NCBI GenBank assembly: GCA_040219515.1 | Contig: JAVJSI010000014.1 | Coordinates: forward strand, 124,001 to 188,000 | Reading direction: 5' to 3' | Length of the DNA: 64,000 nt | From: Acidimicrobiales bacterium | Lineage (GTDB): Bacteria > Actinomycetota > Acidimicrobiia > Acidimicrobiales > Aldehydirespiratoraceae | Shown: one piece after another, positions 16,903 to 28,556 of the stretch | Layout of the letters: every line of letters begins with the position of its first letter | Position numbering within the stretch: position 1 is the first letter of the stretch | Translations under genes and position numbers: made by a program | The notes under the pieces: model-generated | Database searches by the model: none | What the model was told of the DNA's origin: nothing | What the model saw: the letters and a program-made list of their open reading frames with translations, nothing else

Positions 16903-18638
16903 ATGGTGAGTCTGCTGCGGCTGCTGCGGTCGCATCTCGGTCCGTATCGCCGCACGATGCTGGTCGTCGTCGTTCTCCAGGCGATCCAGACGACGGCCGC
17001 GCTGGTGTTGCCGACGCTCAACGCCGCGATCATCGACGAGGGCGTACTGGTCGGCGACAACGACTTCATCCGCCGCACCGGCCTGGTCATGATCGGCTTT
17101 TCGATCGCCCAGATCGTCTTCTCGATCGGGGCGATCTGGTTCGGCGCGAAAGCCGCCATGGCCTTCGGCCGCGACATTCGTCGCGATCTGTTCGACAAGG
17201 TGACCTCGTTCTCGGCCCGTGAGATCGGCCACTTCGGCGCGCCGACGCTCATCACCCGCATCACCAACGACGTCCAGCAGGTCCAGATGCTGGTCGTGCT
17301 CCTGTGCACCATGATGATCGCAGCACCGATGACGATGGTCGTGGGCGTGATCATGGCCGTGCGCGAGGAGCCCGGACTCTCCCCGGTGCTGGTCGTGAGC
17401 ATGCCGGCAGCGGTGATCGCGCTCGGCTCGCTCGTCGTCCGGATGGTGCCGGCGTTCCAACGCATGCAGGCCCACATCGACCGGGTGAACCTCGTCCTGC
17501 GCGAACAGATCACCGGTGTGCGCGTCGTGCGCGCCTTCGTTCGCGAACGTCGGGAGGAGGCGCGCTTCGAAGAGGCCAACGCCGACCTCACCGACGCGTC
17601 ACTGCGTGCCGGTCGGCTCCAGGCGGGCATGTTCCCGACGGTCATTCTCACCATCAATCTCGCGAGCATCGCGGTGCTCTGGGTCGGAGCGGACCGCATC
17701 AACGCGGGCACGATGGAACTCGGCTCGCTCGTGGCCTACCTGAGCTATCTCGTTCAGATCCTGATGGCCGTGGTGATGGCGACCTTCATGTTGTCCATGA
17801 TCCCCCGTGCCGCAGTGGCTGCCGATCGCATCGTGGAGACGCTCGGAGTGACGCCGTCGCTCGCCCCGGCGGCGACGCCGGTCACGGAGTTCACCGAACG
17901 AGCGACGCTGGAACTCGACAGGGTGGAGTTCCGGTACTTCGGTGCCGCACAACCGGTGCTCCGTGACGTGAGCTTCCGCGCCGCCGCCGGCCAGACCACT
18001 GCGATCATCGGCAGTACCGGTGCGGGAAAGTCCACCCTCGTCGGGTTGATCCCGCGCCTGTTCGACCCGACGGCCGGCACGATCCGGATCAATGGCGAGA
18101 ACGTGGCCGAGGTCGACGCCGATCTGTTGGCCGCGACCGTCGCGCTCGTGCCGCAGCGACCGTTTCTCTTCTCGGGCACGGTCGCCTCGAACCTGCGCTT
18201 CGCCCGACCCGACGCCACCGAGGAGGAGATGTGGACGGCGCTCGAGACCGCCCAGGCGGCGGAGTTCGTGAGGGCCACGGCACTCGGACTCGACGCACCG
18301 GTGCAGCAGGGCGCGGCCAACCTCTCAGGGGGCCAGCGGCAACGCCTCGCCATCGCCCGGGCGCTGATCGTGCAGCCCGAGATCTACGTGTTCGACGATT
18401 CGTTCTCCGCACTCGACGTGGTCACGGCCGCCCGACTGCGGGCCGCGCTCACCGCGACCACGCGGGACGCGACCGTCGTCATCGTCGCCCAGCGCATCTC
18501 GACGATCGTCGACGCCGATCGGATCATCGTGCTCGAGTCGGGTGAAGTGGCCGGGATCGGCACCCACGAGTCGTTGCTGAAGGACTGCCCGACCTACGCC
18601 GAGATCGTCGAGTCGCAGCGTCGTCAGGAGGCCCCCGC

Positions 18639-18642
<4 letters not shown>
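16903..18642 (+). CDS. ABC exporter half-transporter, degenerate ATPase site partner
   Basis: A 579-residue type-IV exporter subunit: six transmembrane helices (residues 15-300) and a nucleotide-binding domain. Walker A is GSTGAGKST, the signature LSGGQRQR, and the Walker B region YVFDDSFSALD. The residue after Walker B Asp is Asp rather than the catalytic Glu, the usual mark of the non-catalytic site in heterodimers such as BmrCD or TM287/288. Its stop overlaps the start of the next gene (ATGA), which encodes the partner. Likely exports lipids or drugs; the substrate is not predictable. Confidence 0.9.
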
Positions 18643-21966
<3,324 letters not shown>

Positions 21967-21997
21967 GCAGTGTGTCGCCGGCCTTGCCGCCCGGCTC

Positions 21998-22231
21998 TCA
22001 CCCCCCGGCCCGGCGCACTGCCTTCGCGCAGTGGATGAAGCACTCGACGACCACGGCGACCACACCGACCTCCGGGTGTTCGACGAGGTTGGCGTAGGAG
22101 TCGAGACGGTTGTTGCCGGCCAGGTCACCGAACACGAGCCGGGTGCCGTCGTCGCTCACCCGCACGAAGCCGGGTGGGCCGCCCCGGGTTGAGGCATCGT
22201 CGATGGTGTGCGTGGCGGTCGGTTCGGGCAT
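21998..22231 (-). pseudogene. Remnant of a pyridoxamine 5'-phosphate oxidase-family gene (internal deletion)
   Basis: A 77-codon frame that joins two segments normally far apart in FMN-binding split-barrel (PPOX) proteins of about 200 residues. Residues 19-53 match the N-terminal part (PPGFVRVSDDGTRLVFGDLAGNNR-like, then LDSYANLVEHPEVG), and residues 63-75 match the C-terminal FIHCAKAVRRAG tail. The central strands are missing, in frame. It therefore looks like a deletion remnant rather than a working enzyme, although a small expressed product is possible. Its start is 41 bp from an iron box, so it might once have been iron-regulated. Confidence 0.6.
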
Positions 22232-22271
22232 GAGCGGCCTTCGGCGGAGGTTGACGGTGTCGAACCATACC

Positions 22272-22289
22272 TGTTAGGTATACCTAACA
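22272..22289. promoter_or_regulatory. DtxR/IdeR-type iron box (perfect 18-bp palindrome)
   Basis: TGTTAGGTATACCTAACA is a perfect palindrome and matches the TTAGG-n-CCTAA core of DtxR/IdeR operators. Its last base is the A of the ATG of the downstream small gene, so bound regulator would cover the start site. It lies between that gene and the divergent PPOX remnant. Confidence 0.8.
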
Positions 22290-22480
22290 TGACATCGAAC
22301 ATCCATTGGTTACGGGGCTGTGCCGAGTGTGGCACGGTCGACATCCATTCGATCTTTCCGATCGCCGCCATGGTCGAAGACCCGTACTGGCGCTGTGGTG
22401 AGTGCTATTGCGGGTCACCCGTGGCGGTCGCCGTCGATCTGGTCGGCGTGCTCGAGGGCGACACGGCGGTGGCGCGATGA
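22289..22480 (+). CDS. Small zinc-ribbon-like protein, iron-regulated
   Basis: A 63-residue protein with two CxxC pairs (Cys11/Cys14 and Cys36/Cys39, with Cys41 next to the second), spaced as in a zinc ribbon or small metal-binding protein. No membrane segment. The ATG begins at the last base of the iron box, with no SD, so it is probably a leaderless, iron-controlled transcript. The stop overlaps the start of the next gene (ATGA). Function not recognised; the metal could be zinc or iron. Confidence 0.7.
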   Translation: MTSNIHWLRGCAECGTVDIHSIFPIAAMVEDPYWRCGECYCGSPVAVAVDLVGVLEGDTAVAR

Positions 22481-23022
22481 CAGGCCGGATGCCCAGTCGC
22501 GAACTCCGGATGGCGACGGCGCTCGCTCATTCGGTCGTGGGTGCGGCTTTGGGCCTGGCCGTCGCAGACGGATCATCGATCGTCGTCGGTCGACACCCGG
22601 CAGCCGATGTCGACCCGTGTGAGTGGCGCCGGCGCGTGATCGACCGGCGTGAGCCGTTGCTCGACTCGGGCGCGACCCCGGTCGCGGTGGCGGGCGTGGT
22701 TCGCCCGATCGGAGGTGGGGTGTTCGTCGGCCGCGACCCGCGCGAGATGTGGATCGTCGCCGAAGCCTGCGCTCGTCGCTCGGTGGCCGCCATCCGGCGG
22801 GCCGTCCTGCCGGATGGAACCGAGGACGGCGTCACCGTCAGCATTCGCCCCGACATCGCGCTGGGGGTGACCGTCCTCCGGCTCGGGCTCGACGGACCCG
22901 ACGGCACCCCGATGGCGCCCGCGGATCGCGATGGCGTGCGCTCGGCGATCGTTGCCGAACTTCTGGCAATCGAACTCGAGGCGGATCTCCAACCCGTGCG
23001 TCGGGCCGAGGAATCGTCGTGA
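22477..23022 (+). CDS. Hypothetical protein in iron-regulated pair
   Basis: A 181-residue soluble protein that I do not recognise. It is Arg- and Ala-rich, has no signal peptide or clear motif, and contains a PIGGGVFVGRDPREMWIVAEA stretch split around residue 90 and a GVTVSIRPDIALGV strand near 125. ATG 22477 overlaps the stop of the zinc-ribbon gene, so both are under the same iron box. The gene order (iron box, two unknowns, second iron boxes, Bfd, Bfr) suggests an iron-homeostasis role. Confidence 0.65.
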   Translation: MTGRMPSRELRMATALAHSVVGAALGLAVADGSSIVVGRHPAADVDPCEWRRRVIDRREPLLDSGATPVAVAGVVRPIGGGVFVGRDPREMWIVAEACARRSVAAIRRAVLPDGTEDGVTVSIRPDIALGVTVLRLGLDGPDGTPMAPADRDGVRSAIVAELLAIELEADLQPVRRAEESS

Positions 23023-23058
23023 CGTTGACTTCGAACTTGACGTGGCTCACTCGATCAG

Positions 23059-23090
23059 TAAGGTATCCCTAACGTTAAGGTGTGCTTAAC
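23059..23090. promoter_or_regulatory. Two adjacent DtxR/IdeR-like boxes upstream of the bfd-bfr genes
   Basis: TAAGGTATCCCTAA (23059-23072) and GTTAAGGTGTGCTTAAC (23074-23090, perfect 6-bp arms) stand side by side. Both carry the TTAGG/CCTAA-like arms of iron-regulator operators, the second more diverged. Double boxes are typical where two DtxR/IdeR dimers bind; upstream of storage genes the regulator can act as activator. Confidence 0.7.
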
Positions 23091-23112
23091 GCCACGGGGA
23101 AGGCAGAAGCAA

Positions 23113-23454
23113 GTGACCGCGACCGAGGCTGACAGCCGAGTACGGGGACGAATCGTGGCATTGCGCGAGCAGACGGAGGGTGTGGTCGTCGAACTCGACG
23201 GTCCAGTGCCCACCCGCAGCCTCGCCCTTTCGACCTCGGTCGACCTCGCTGCGGCCACACGGCTCCGGCGGACCGTGAAGCGAGTGGGTCTCGTCACCCT
23301 CACCGTCGATGGCGACGGCACGTGCTCGGCCGTCGCCGATGGTGTCGGCCACCGACTGCCGTTCCATCGTCGATTGGCCGCCTCGACGGCACTCGGTCTC
23401 GCGCTGCTCGGTGTCCCCGCCCTCGTTTCGTACACACAGGAAGTCGACGCGTGA
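23113..23454 (+). CDS. Hypothetical protein upstream of bfd
   Basis: A 113-residue protein without a recognised family. Residues 1-85 look like a small beta-rich domain (RVRGRIVALREQTEGVVVEL opening), and residues about 88-105 are hydrophobic (LAASTALGLALLGVPALVS), perhaps one membrane helix. The GTG start at 23113 follows GGAAGG at a workable distance. It is translationally coupled to bfd (GTGA overlap at 23451-23454) and follows the double iron box, so it is likely part of the iron-storage operon. Confidence 0.65.
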   Translation: MTATEADSRVRGRIVALREQTEGVVVELDGPVPTRSLALSTSVDLAAATRLRRTVKRVGLVTLTVDGDGTCSAVADGVGHRLPFHRRLAASTALGLALLGVPALVSYTQEVDA

Positions 23455-23651
23455 TCATCTGTCATTGCAAGCGGGTCACGAGCGAGCAGATCGCCGAGGC
23501 CAGTCGCGACACCCACATGGCCGACGGCAGCGTCGATCTCGTCGCTCTCGCCGCAGTGTGCCGCGCCACCCAGGGCTGCGGAGCATGTATCGATTCCGTA
23601 CGGGAAGTCGCCGTGCGGTCCGCTTCCCGCCGCCCCGTTCTGGCAGTATGA
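23451..23651 (+). CDS. bfd: Bacterioferritin-associated ferredoxin (Bfd)
   Basis: A 66-residue BFD-type [2Fe-2S] protein. The four ligand cysteines are visible as CHC (Cys4, Cys6) near the start and GCGAC about 35 residues later. Bfd delivers electrons to bacterioferritin to release stored iron under iron limitation. GTG 23451 overlaps the upstream stop. The gene directly precedes bacterioferritin (48-bp gap), the classical partner, and lies behind two iron boxes. Confidence 0.9.
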   Translation: MIICHCKRVTSEQIAEASRDTHMADGSVDLVALAAVCRATQGCGACIDSVREVAVRSASRRPVLAV

Positions 23652-23699
23652 AACCGGCGGGCGTCGAAAGCCGGCCCGACGTCCTGAGGAGGATCCACC

Positions 23700-24170
23700 G
23701 TGCGCGGGGATGAAGCCGTCATCGAATTTCTCAACGAGGCACTGACCTCCGAACTCACGGCGATCAACCAGTACTTCGCCCACGCCAAGCTCTGTGAGAA
23801 CTGGGGCTACAAGCGCCTTGCGGAGAAGCAGCGCGAGGAATCCATCGACGAGATGCGAGACGCCGAGCGGTTGATGGACCGCATCCTCCTGCTCGAGGGC
23901 ATGCCCAATCTGCAGCGCCTCGGTTCGGTCCGGGTGGGCGAAACGGTGCCCGAGCAGTTCGAGGTCGATCTCCAGCTCGAACAGGATGCCGTCGAGCGTT
24001 ATCGGCGTGGCATCCAGCTCTGCCTCGAGAAGGGCGACGCCGGCACCCGGGAGATGCTCGAAGATCTCTTGGTGGGCGAGGAGGAGCACGCGGACTGGAT
24101 CGAAACCCAGCAGCGGGTGATCGACGACATCGGGCTCGAGCGTTACCTGCTCCATCAACTCGGCGAGTAG
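23700..24170 (+). CDS. bfr: Bacterioferritin
   Basis: A 156-residue bacterioferritin, the iron-storing 24-mer. Ferroxidase ligands Glu18, Glu51, Glu94, Glu127 and His130 and the haem-ligand Met52 are at the standard positions. The sixth ferroxidase ligand, normally His54 (EMxHA), is Asp54 here (DEMRDAE), which may change iron oxidation kinetics. The GTG start at 23700 follows GAGGAGG, a strong ribosome-binding site. Operon with bfd and the double iron box upstream. Confidence 0.93.
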   Translation: MRGDEAVIEFLNEALTSELTAINQYFAHAKLCENWGYKRLAEKQREESIDEMRDAERLMDRILLLEGMPNLQRLGSVRVGETVPEQFEVDLQLEQDAVERYRRGIQLCLEKGDAGTREMLEDLLVGEEEHADWIETQQRVIDDIGLERYLLHQLGE

Positions 24171-24177
24171 CGGTTTC

Positions 24178-25128
24178 TCAGCGAGCGTCGAGCCACTCGA
24201 TCAGGCGGACTCGTTCGGCCGCGGACGCACCGGTGCCGGGCAGGTAGTGGGTGCGTCGCACTCGACGATCGAGCCAGAAGGAACCGGCCGGCGCGTCGTC
24301 GCCGCCGGTGGCCGCCAGCCAGACCATGGTGTCGGCACCCTGCTCGGCGTTGCGCAACAACGGACCCATCACCCGACCGAATCCGGGGAGCGCCGCATCC
24401 ACACCGGGGGTGTCGACCCAACCGGGGTGCATGGCGTGCAGGCGGACCTCGGGGGCCCACAGAGGCCCCAGGTGGGTGACGAGTTCGACCTGTCCGCGCT
24501 TCGCCCGCGCGTAGGCGACGGCACCCCGATAATTCTCCTCGGTCATCTCGATCGAATCGACATCGAGCTTCTGGGTGTACATCCCGCCCGACGACATGAA
24601 GAGCACCCGGGCACCGACATTGAGCGCGGGCCGCAGCCGCTTGGTGAGCTCGTAGGGCCCGATCAGGTGGCTGGAGAGCGTGAGTTCGTTTCCCCGGGCA
24701 TCGGTGAGGTACTTCGAAGTCAGTGCGCCGGCGTTGTGGATCAGTACGTCGAGACCGCGGTCGACCGCATCGAGTTCAGCGGCGAACGCAGCGATCGACT
24801 CGAGGTCCGACGTGTCGAGCCCGTAGCCCGTGGCCCGGCCACCGTCGCTCGCTCGATTGAGTTCCTCGGCCGCCTGCTGGGCCCGGTCGTCGCTGCGGGA
24901 GGTGAGGTGGACATTGGCGCCGAGGTCGAGGATGGCCTGTGCGGTCGCTCGGCCGATGCCGCTCGTCGCTCCGGTGATGACGACCTCCTGCCCGGCCATC
25001 GAGGGCAGATCGTCGTCCCAGTCGAAGAGCTGGTTTCGGGCGCGGATGCCGACCTTGGTGAAACTGCCGACAATGGTTGCTTCGAGCGCGGCGTCGGCCA
25101 ACGACGGCCAGCGGAGCGACGAAGTCAT
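24178..25128 (-). CDS. Short-chain dehydrogenase/reductase
   Basis: A 316-residue SDR. The cofactor motif TGATSGIG (about residue 52), NAG in LIHNAGALTS (about 130), the Ser in FMSSGGMY, and the YARAK catalytic Tyr/Lys pair (YxxxK) are in order. The roughly 40-residue N-terminal extension before the Rossmann fold is typical of the human DHRS12-like group of SDRs. ATG 25128 overlaps the TGA of the upstream SRPBCC gene (ATGA), so both are in one operon. Substrate unknown. Confidence 0.88.
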   Translation of the reverse strand: MTSSLRWPSLADAALEATIVGSFTKVGIRARNQLFDWDDDLPSMAGQEVVITGATSGIGRATAQAILDLGANVHLTSRSDDRAQQAAEELNRASDGGRATGYGLDTSDLESIAAFAAELDAVDRGLDVLIHNAGALTSKYLTDARGNELTLSSHLIGPYELTKRLRPALNVGARVLFMSSGGMYTQKLDVDSIEMTEENYRGAVAYARAKRGQVELVTHLGPLWAPEVRLHAMHPGWVDTPGVDAALPGFGRVMGPLLRNAEQGADTMVWLAATGGDDAPAGSFWLDRRVRRTHYLPGTGASAAERVRLIEWLDAR

Positions 25129-25571
25129 CGTGTCGGCTGGGCGGTGTCGACCGGGCCCGGGACCACGTCTCGGAGACCGTTGGCGGCGCGGTCGCCGATG
25201 CGGTCGAAGGCGAGCCGCAGCAGCGGATCGGCGAACCGCAGGATGCCGTTGAGCTCGAGCGTTGCCTCGTAGCGGATCTCCGAGCCCGTGCCGGAAGGGG
25301 TGACCTCGATGACATCGACGCTGTGGAGCAGCTTCGATTCCGCCTCGACGACCACACGACGCGGCTGATCGAACTCGATGGTTCGGTAGCGCAGTGTGGT
25401 GCCGGTGACGCGCACGTCGTATTCCGCGGCGGGGCCGGGCTGCGGGCCGACGACGAGCTCCGACGAACTGACGCCGGGATCCCACTCCTCGAAGTTCCGC
25501 AGATCCGCCATGTAGGCGAACGCCTCCGCCGGCGTCCAGCGGCTGCGAAGGGAGGTCGTGTAGTGAGCCAT
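25125..25571 (-). CDS. SRPBCC/START-like ligand-binding protein
   Basis: A 148-residue protein of the SRPBCC (polyketide cyclase/START) superfamily. Typical features: N-terminal strand MAHYTTSLRSRWTPAEAFAYM, a helix with LRNFEEWDPGV, and the last long helix with LLRLAFDRIGDRAANGL. The fold binds hydrophobic ligands. It is coupled to the downstream SDR, which may act on the same lipid-like ligand; a functional link is inference. Confidence 0.8.
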   Translation of the reverse strand: MAHYTTSLRSRWTPAEAFAYMADLRNFEEWDPGVSSSELVVGPQPGPAAEYDVRVTGTTLRYRTIEFDQPRRVVVEAESKLLHSVDVIEVTPSGTGSEIRYEATLELNGILRFADPLLRLAFDRIGDRAANGLRDVVPGPVDTAQPTR

Positions 25572-25651
25572 TGGGCCATTGTGCCCGGAATCGAGGTTGC
25601 GTAAACCCCCATCTCATCGGTCGGTGGGGTTTCTCGCGTCCTTCGGTGGGC

Positions 25652-25657
25652 AATACT
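25652..25657 (+). promoter_or_regulatory. Putative -10 box AATACT (leaderless)
   Basis: AATACT is followed by 6 nt and ATG 25664. No SD is present. The same spacing occurs at other genes in the window. Confidence 0.4.
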
Positions 25658-25663
25658 CGGGCG

Positions 25664-27184
25664 ATGTCCTCCTCCGGTACCCCCGACCAGATCCTGCCCC
25701 GCCGAGTGCTCGTCACCGGCGCCACGGGATATGTCGGGGGTCGACTCGTGCCGCGCCTGCTCGCCGACGGCGACGAAGTGGTGTGCCTGGCCCGCAACGC
25801 ACTCGCCCTCGATCGCCCGTTCACCCCCAACGTCGACGTGGTCGAGGGATCGGCCGACGACGAGGATGCCGTCGCCCGCGCCGCCGCCGGGTGCACGACT
25901 GCCTACTACCTCATCCACTCGCTCGACGAGGACGACTTCGAGGCGCAGGATCGCCGACTCGCCACGAGCTTTCGGGCCGGCTGCGAACGGGCCGGCGTGG
26001 AGAGGATCGTGTACCTCGGAGGATTGGGGGAGGGCGACGAGCATCTGTCCGCGCACCTCCGAAGTCGCCAGGAGGTCGGCGAGATCCTCGCGGCGGGGTC
26101 GGTCGCCGTCACCGAGATCCGCGCCGCGATCATCATCGGCTCGGGGAGCGCGTCGTTCGAGATGCTTCGATGGCTCACCGAATTGCTTCCCGTCATGACA
26201 ACCCCGTCCTGGGTCAACTCGACCCGCTGTCAACCCACGGGGATCGGTGACGTGCTCGAGGCGCTGGCCCGGGCCCGCAACCGGGATCTCCCCGGTCACG
26301 ACATCCTCGAACTGGGCGGGCCCGATGTGGTCACCTACCACGACATGATGGACACCTACGCCGACGCCGCGGGCCTTCCGCGGCGGAGGATCATCGGTCT
26401 GCCGACGCTGTCGCCGGGACTGTCCGCCCACTGGGTTGCTCTCGTCACCCCGCTACCGGGAACACTCGCTCGCCAACTCGTGGGAAGTCTCGTCAACGAC
26501 GTCGTGGTGACCGGCACCTCGGCCGCCGAGGAACTCTCGCTCGACGTCCAGACCTTCGAGGCCTCGGTGCGCGAAGCGATCCGCATGGTCGACGATCTCG
26601 CCATCCCCACGAGCTGGAGCGCCAACTCCCGTGCCGATCTCGACGCGATCCCCGACGCCGACGATCCCGAATGGGCCGGCGGCAAGGTGTTCCAGGACGT
26701 GCGCACGGCCACGTCGGACACCGCCGACCCCGACGCCGTCTTCTCGGTGATCGCCAGTCTCGGCGGCCAGATGGGATGGATGTGGGGTGCGTGGCTCTGG
26801 CGGCTACGTGGCGTCATGGATCAGCTCGTGGGTGGTATCGGGCTGCGGCGCGGTCGGCGCCACCCGCACGACCTCGTCGTCGGGGATGCCGTCGATTTCT
26901 GGCGGGTCGTCGACCTGGAGCCGGGGCGGTTCCTGCGCCTCCGTGCCGAGATGCGACTGCCCGGGTTCGCGTGGCTGGAGTGGTCGATCTCGACCACCGA
27001 AACCGATCAGGGAAACCGGCAGACGGAGCTGGTCCAGCGGGCCCGCTATGTGCCCCGGGGGGTGCTCGGCCGCCTCTACTGGTACTCGGTGGTTCCCTTC
27101 CACCAACTGATCTTTCCGAAGATGCTCGAGCAGATCATGGCGGCCGCGGAGAAGGCGAGCGAAGCCGAACCCGTCACCCGATGA
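25664..27184 (+). CDS. NAD(P)-binding SDR-like protein with DUF2867 domain (YbjT-like)
   Basis: A 506-residue two-domain protein. Residues 15-260 form an atypical SDR (NmrA/YbjT-like) with VLVTGATGYVGGRLVPRLL and YLIHSLDEDDFEAQDRRLA. Residues about 340-500 form a DUF2867 domain, with WGAWLWRLRGVMDQLVGG and the WYSVVPFHQLIFPKML ending typical of it. The family is abundant in actinobacteria; function unknown, possibly redox sensing. It diverges from the SRPBCC-SDR operon and its 3' end overlaps the convergent ALDH gene by 11 bp. Confidence 0.85.
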   Translation: MSSSGTPDQILPRRVLVTGATGYVGGRLVPRLLADGDEVVCLARNALALDRPFTPNVDVVEGSADDEDAVARAAAGCTTAYYLIHSLDEDDFEAQDRRLATSFRAGCERAGVERIVYLGGLGEGDEHLSAHLRSRQEVGEILAAGSVAVTEIRAAIIIGSGSASFEMLRWLTELLPVMTTPSWVNSTRCQPTGIGDVLEALARARNRDLPGHDILELGGPDVVTYHDMMDTYADAAGLPRRRIIGLPTLSPGLSAHWVALVTPLPGTLARQLVGSLVNDVVVTGTSAAEELSLDVQTFEASVREAIRMVDDLAIPTSWSANSRADLDAIPDADDPEWAGGKVFQDVRTATSDTADPDAVFSVIASLGGQMGWMWGAWLWRLRGVMDQLVGGIGLRRGRRHPHDLVVGDAVDFWRVVDLEPGRFLRLRAEMRLPGFAWLEWSISTTETDQGNRQTELVQRARYVPRGVLGRLYWYSVVPFHQLIFPKMLEQIMAAAEKASEAEPVTR

Positions 27185-28556
27185 CGACGGTCTTCGCGTT
27201 GACGAACTCCTTGATCCCGAGGTCGGAGAGCTCTCGCCCGTAGCCCGAATCCTTGATCCCGCCGAAGGGGAGACGCGGATCGGAGGCGACCGATGCGTTG
27301 ACGAAACAGCTGCCCGCCTCGAGTTCGTGGGCCGCGATGCGCTCGCCCCGTTCGACGTCGGCGGTGAACACGGCCGCGCCGAGTCCGTAGTCGGTGTCGT
27401 TGGCGATGCGGATGCAGTCGCGCTCGTCGTCGGCGCGGATCACGGCTGCGACCGGTCCGAATGTCTCCTCTTCGTAGACCGCAGACCCGGGAGTGACCCC
27501 GCAGAGAACCGTCGCCGGATACCAGGCGCCGGGGCGATCAGGGATCGTGCCACCGAGGACGAGATCGGCGCCGTCGTCGATCGCGGCGCGCACCTGGGTG
27601 TGGAGATCGTCGCGGAGGTCCACCCGCGCCTGGGGGCCGTAGTCGACGGCGTCGTCGTGGGGGTCGCCCATCACCTTGGTTTCCAGCTGCGCGGTCAGCC
27701 GTTCGACGAACTCGTCGTGGACATCTCGATGGACGACGAACCGCTTGGCGGCGATACAGCTCTGGCCGCCGTTGGTCATCCGGGCATCGGCGCAGGTCGC
27801 GGCCGCGGTTTCCAGATCCGCGTCCTCGAGCACGATGTAGGGGTCGCTTCCGCCGAGTTCGAGCACGCTCTTCTTGAGCAGCGATCCCGCTTTCGCAGCG
27901 ACTGCTGCTCCGGCGGGACCACTGCCGGTGAGGGTCACGGCGCGGACCAGCCGGTGTTCGAGGGCCTCGTCGACACGGTCGGACGGGAGGACGAGCGTGC
28001 GAAAGAGCCCGTCGGGAAGGCCGGCGTCGACGAACAGCCCATCGAGGGCGAGCGCCGTGCCGGTGACGTTCGACGCGTGCTTCAACACCGCGCCGTTGCC
28101 CGCCATCAGCGCCGGCGCCGCGAACCGGACCACCTGCCACAGCGGAAAGTTCCACGGCATGACTGCGAGGATCACGCCGAGTGGATCGTGGTGGACGTAG
28201 CTCTTCGTGTGGTCGGTCTCGATGGCCAGGTCTCGCAGGTAGCTAGCGGCGTTGTCGGCGTAGTGACGACAGGCCCACGCGCATTTCTCGACCTCGGCCC
28301 TTCCGGCCGAGATGGGCTTTCCCATCTCGTCGGCCATGAGCGCAGCGAGTTCGTCGCGGCGGTCCTCGAGGAGTTGCGCGATGGCGCGTACGGTTTCCGC
28401 CCGGTCGTCGAAGGTCGCCTCCGACCAGGTCCGGTGAAGCGCATGCGCCTGCTCGATGGCCGTGGCCACGGCGTCGCTCGACGTCACCTGATACGTGGCG
28501 AGGTCTGCGCCCGTGGCCGGGTTGTTCGTCGTGACGGTCGTCGTCGTGCTGGTCAT
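27174..28556 (-). CDS. NAD(P)-dependent aldehyde dehydrogenase (succinate-semialdehyde type)
   Basis: A 460-residue ALDH with catalytic Cys267 in GGQSCIAAKR and general base Glu233 in LELGG. The cofactor segment PWNFPLWQV (about 134-142) and the ending GGIKDSGYGRELSDLG are typical of the succinate-semialdehyde dehydrogenase group. It oxidises an aldehyde to the acid. ATG 28556 overlaps the TGA of the ThDP enzyme upstream (ATGA), so the two are coupled; the ThDP enzyme could produce or consume the aldehyde or keto acid. Confidence 0.9.
   Translation of the reverse strand: MTSTTTTVTTNNPATGADLATYQVTSSDAVATAIEQAHALHRTWSEATFDDRAETVRAIAQLLEDRRDELAALMADEMGKPISAGRAEVEKCAWACRHYADNAASYLRDLAIETDHTKSYVHHDPLGVILAVMPWNFPLWQVVRFAAPALMAGNGAVLKHASNVTGTALALDGLFVDAGLPDGLFRTLVLPSDRVDEALEHRLVRAVTLTGSGPAGAAVAAKAGSLLKKSVLELGGSDPYIVLEDADLETAAATCADARMTNGGQSCIAAKRFVVHRDVHDEFVERLTAQLETKVMGDPHDDAVDYGPQARVDLRDDLHTQVRAAIDDGADLVLGGTIPDRPGAWYPATVLCGVTPGSAVYEEETFGPVAAVIRADDERDCIRIANDTDYGLGAAVFTADVERGERIAAHELEAGSCFVNASVASDPRLPFGGIKDSGYGRELSDLGIKEFVNAKTVVIG

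Noticed and set aside
16756-17475. N-terminal extension of the CorA gene by about 240 codons
   Set aside because: The extra frame is antisense to the ABC transporter gene and has no CorA-like content; ATG 16755 fits the family.
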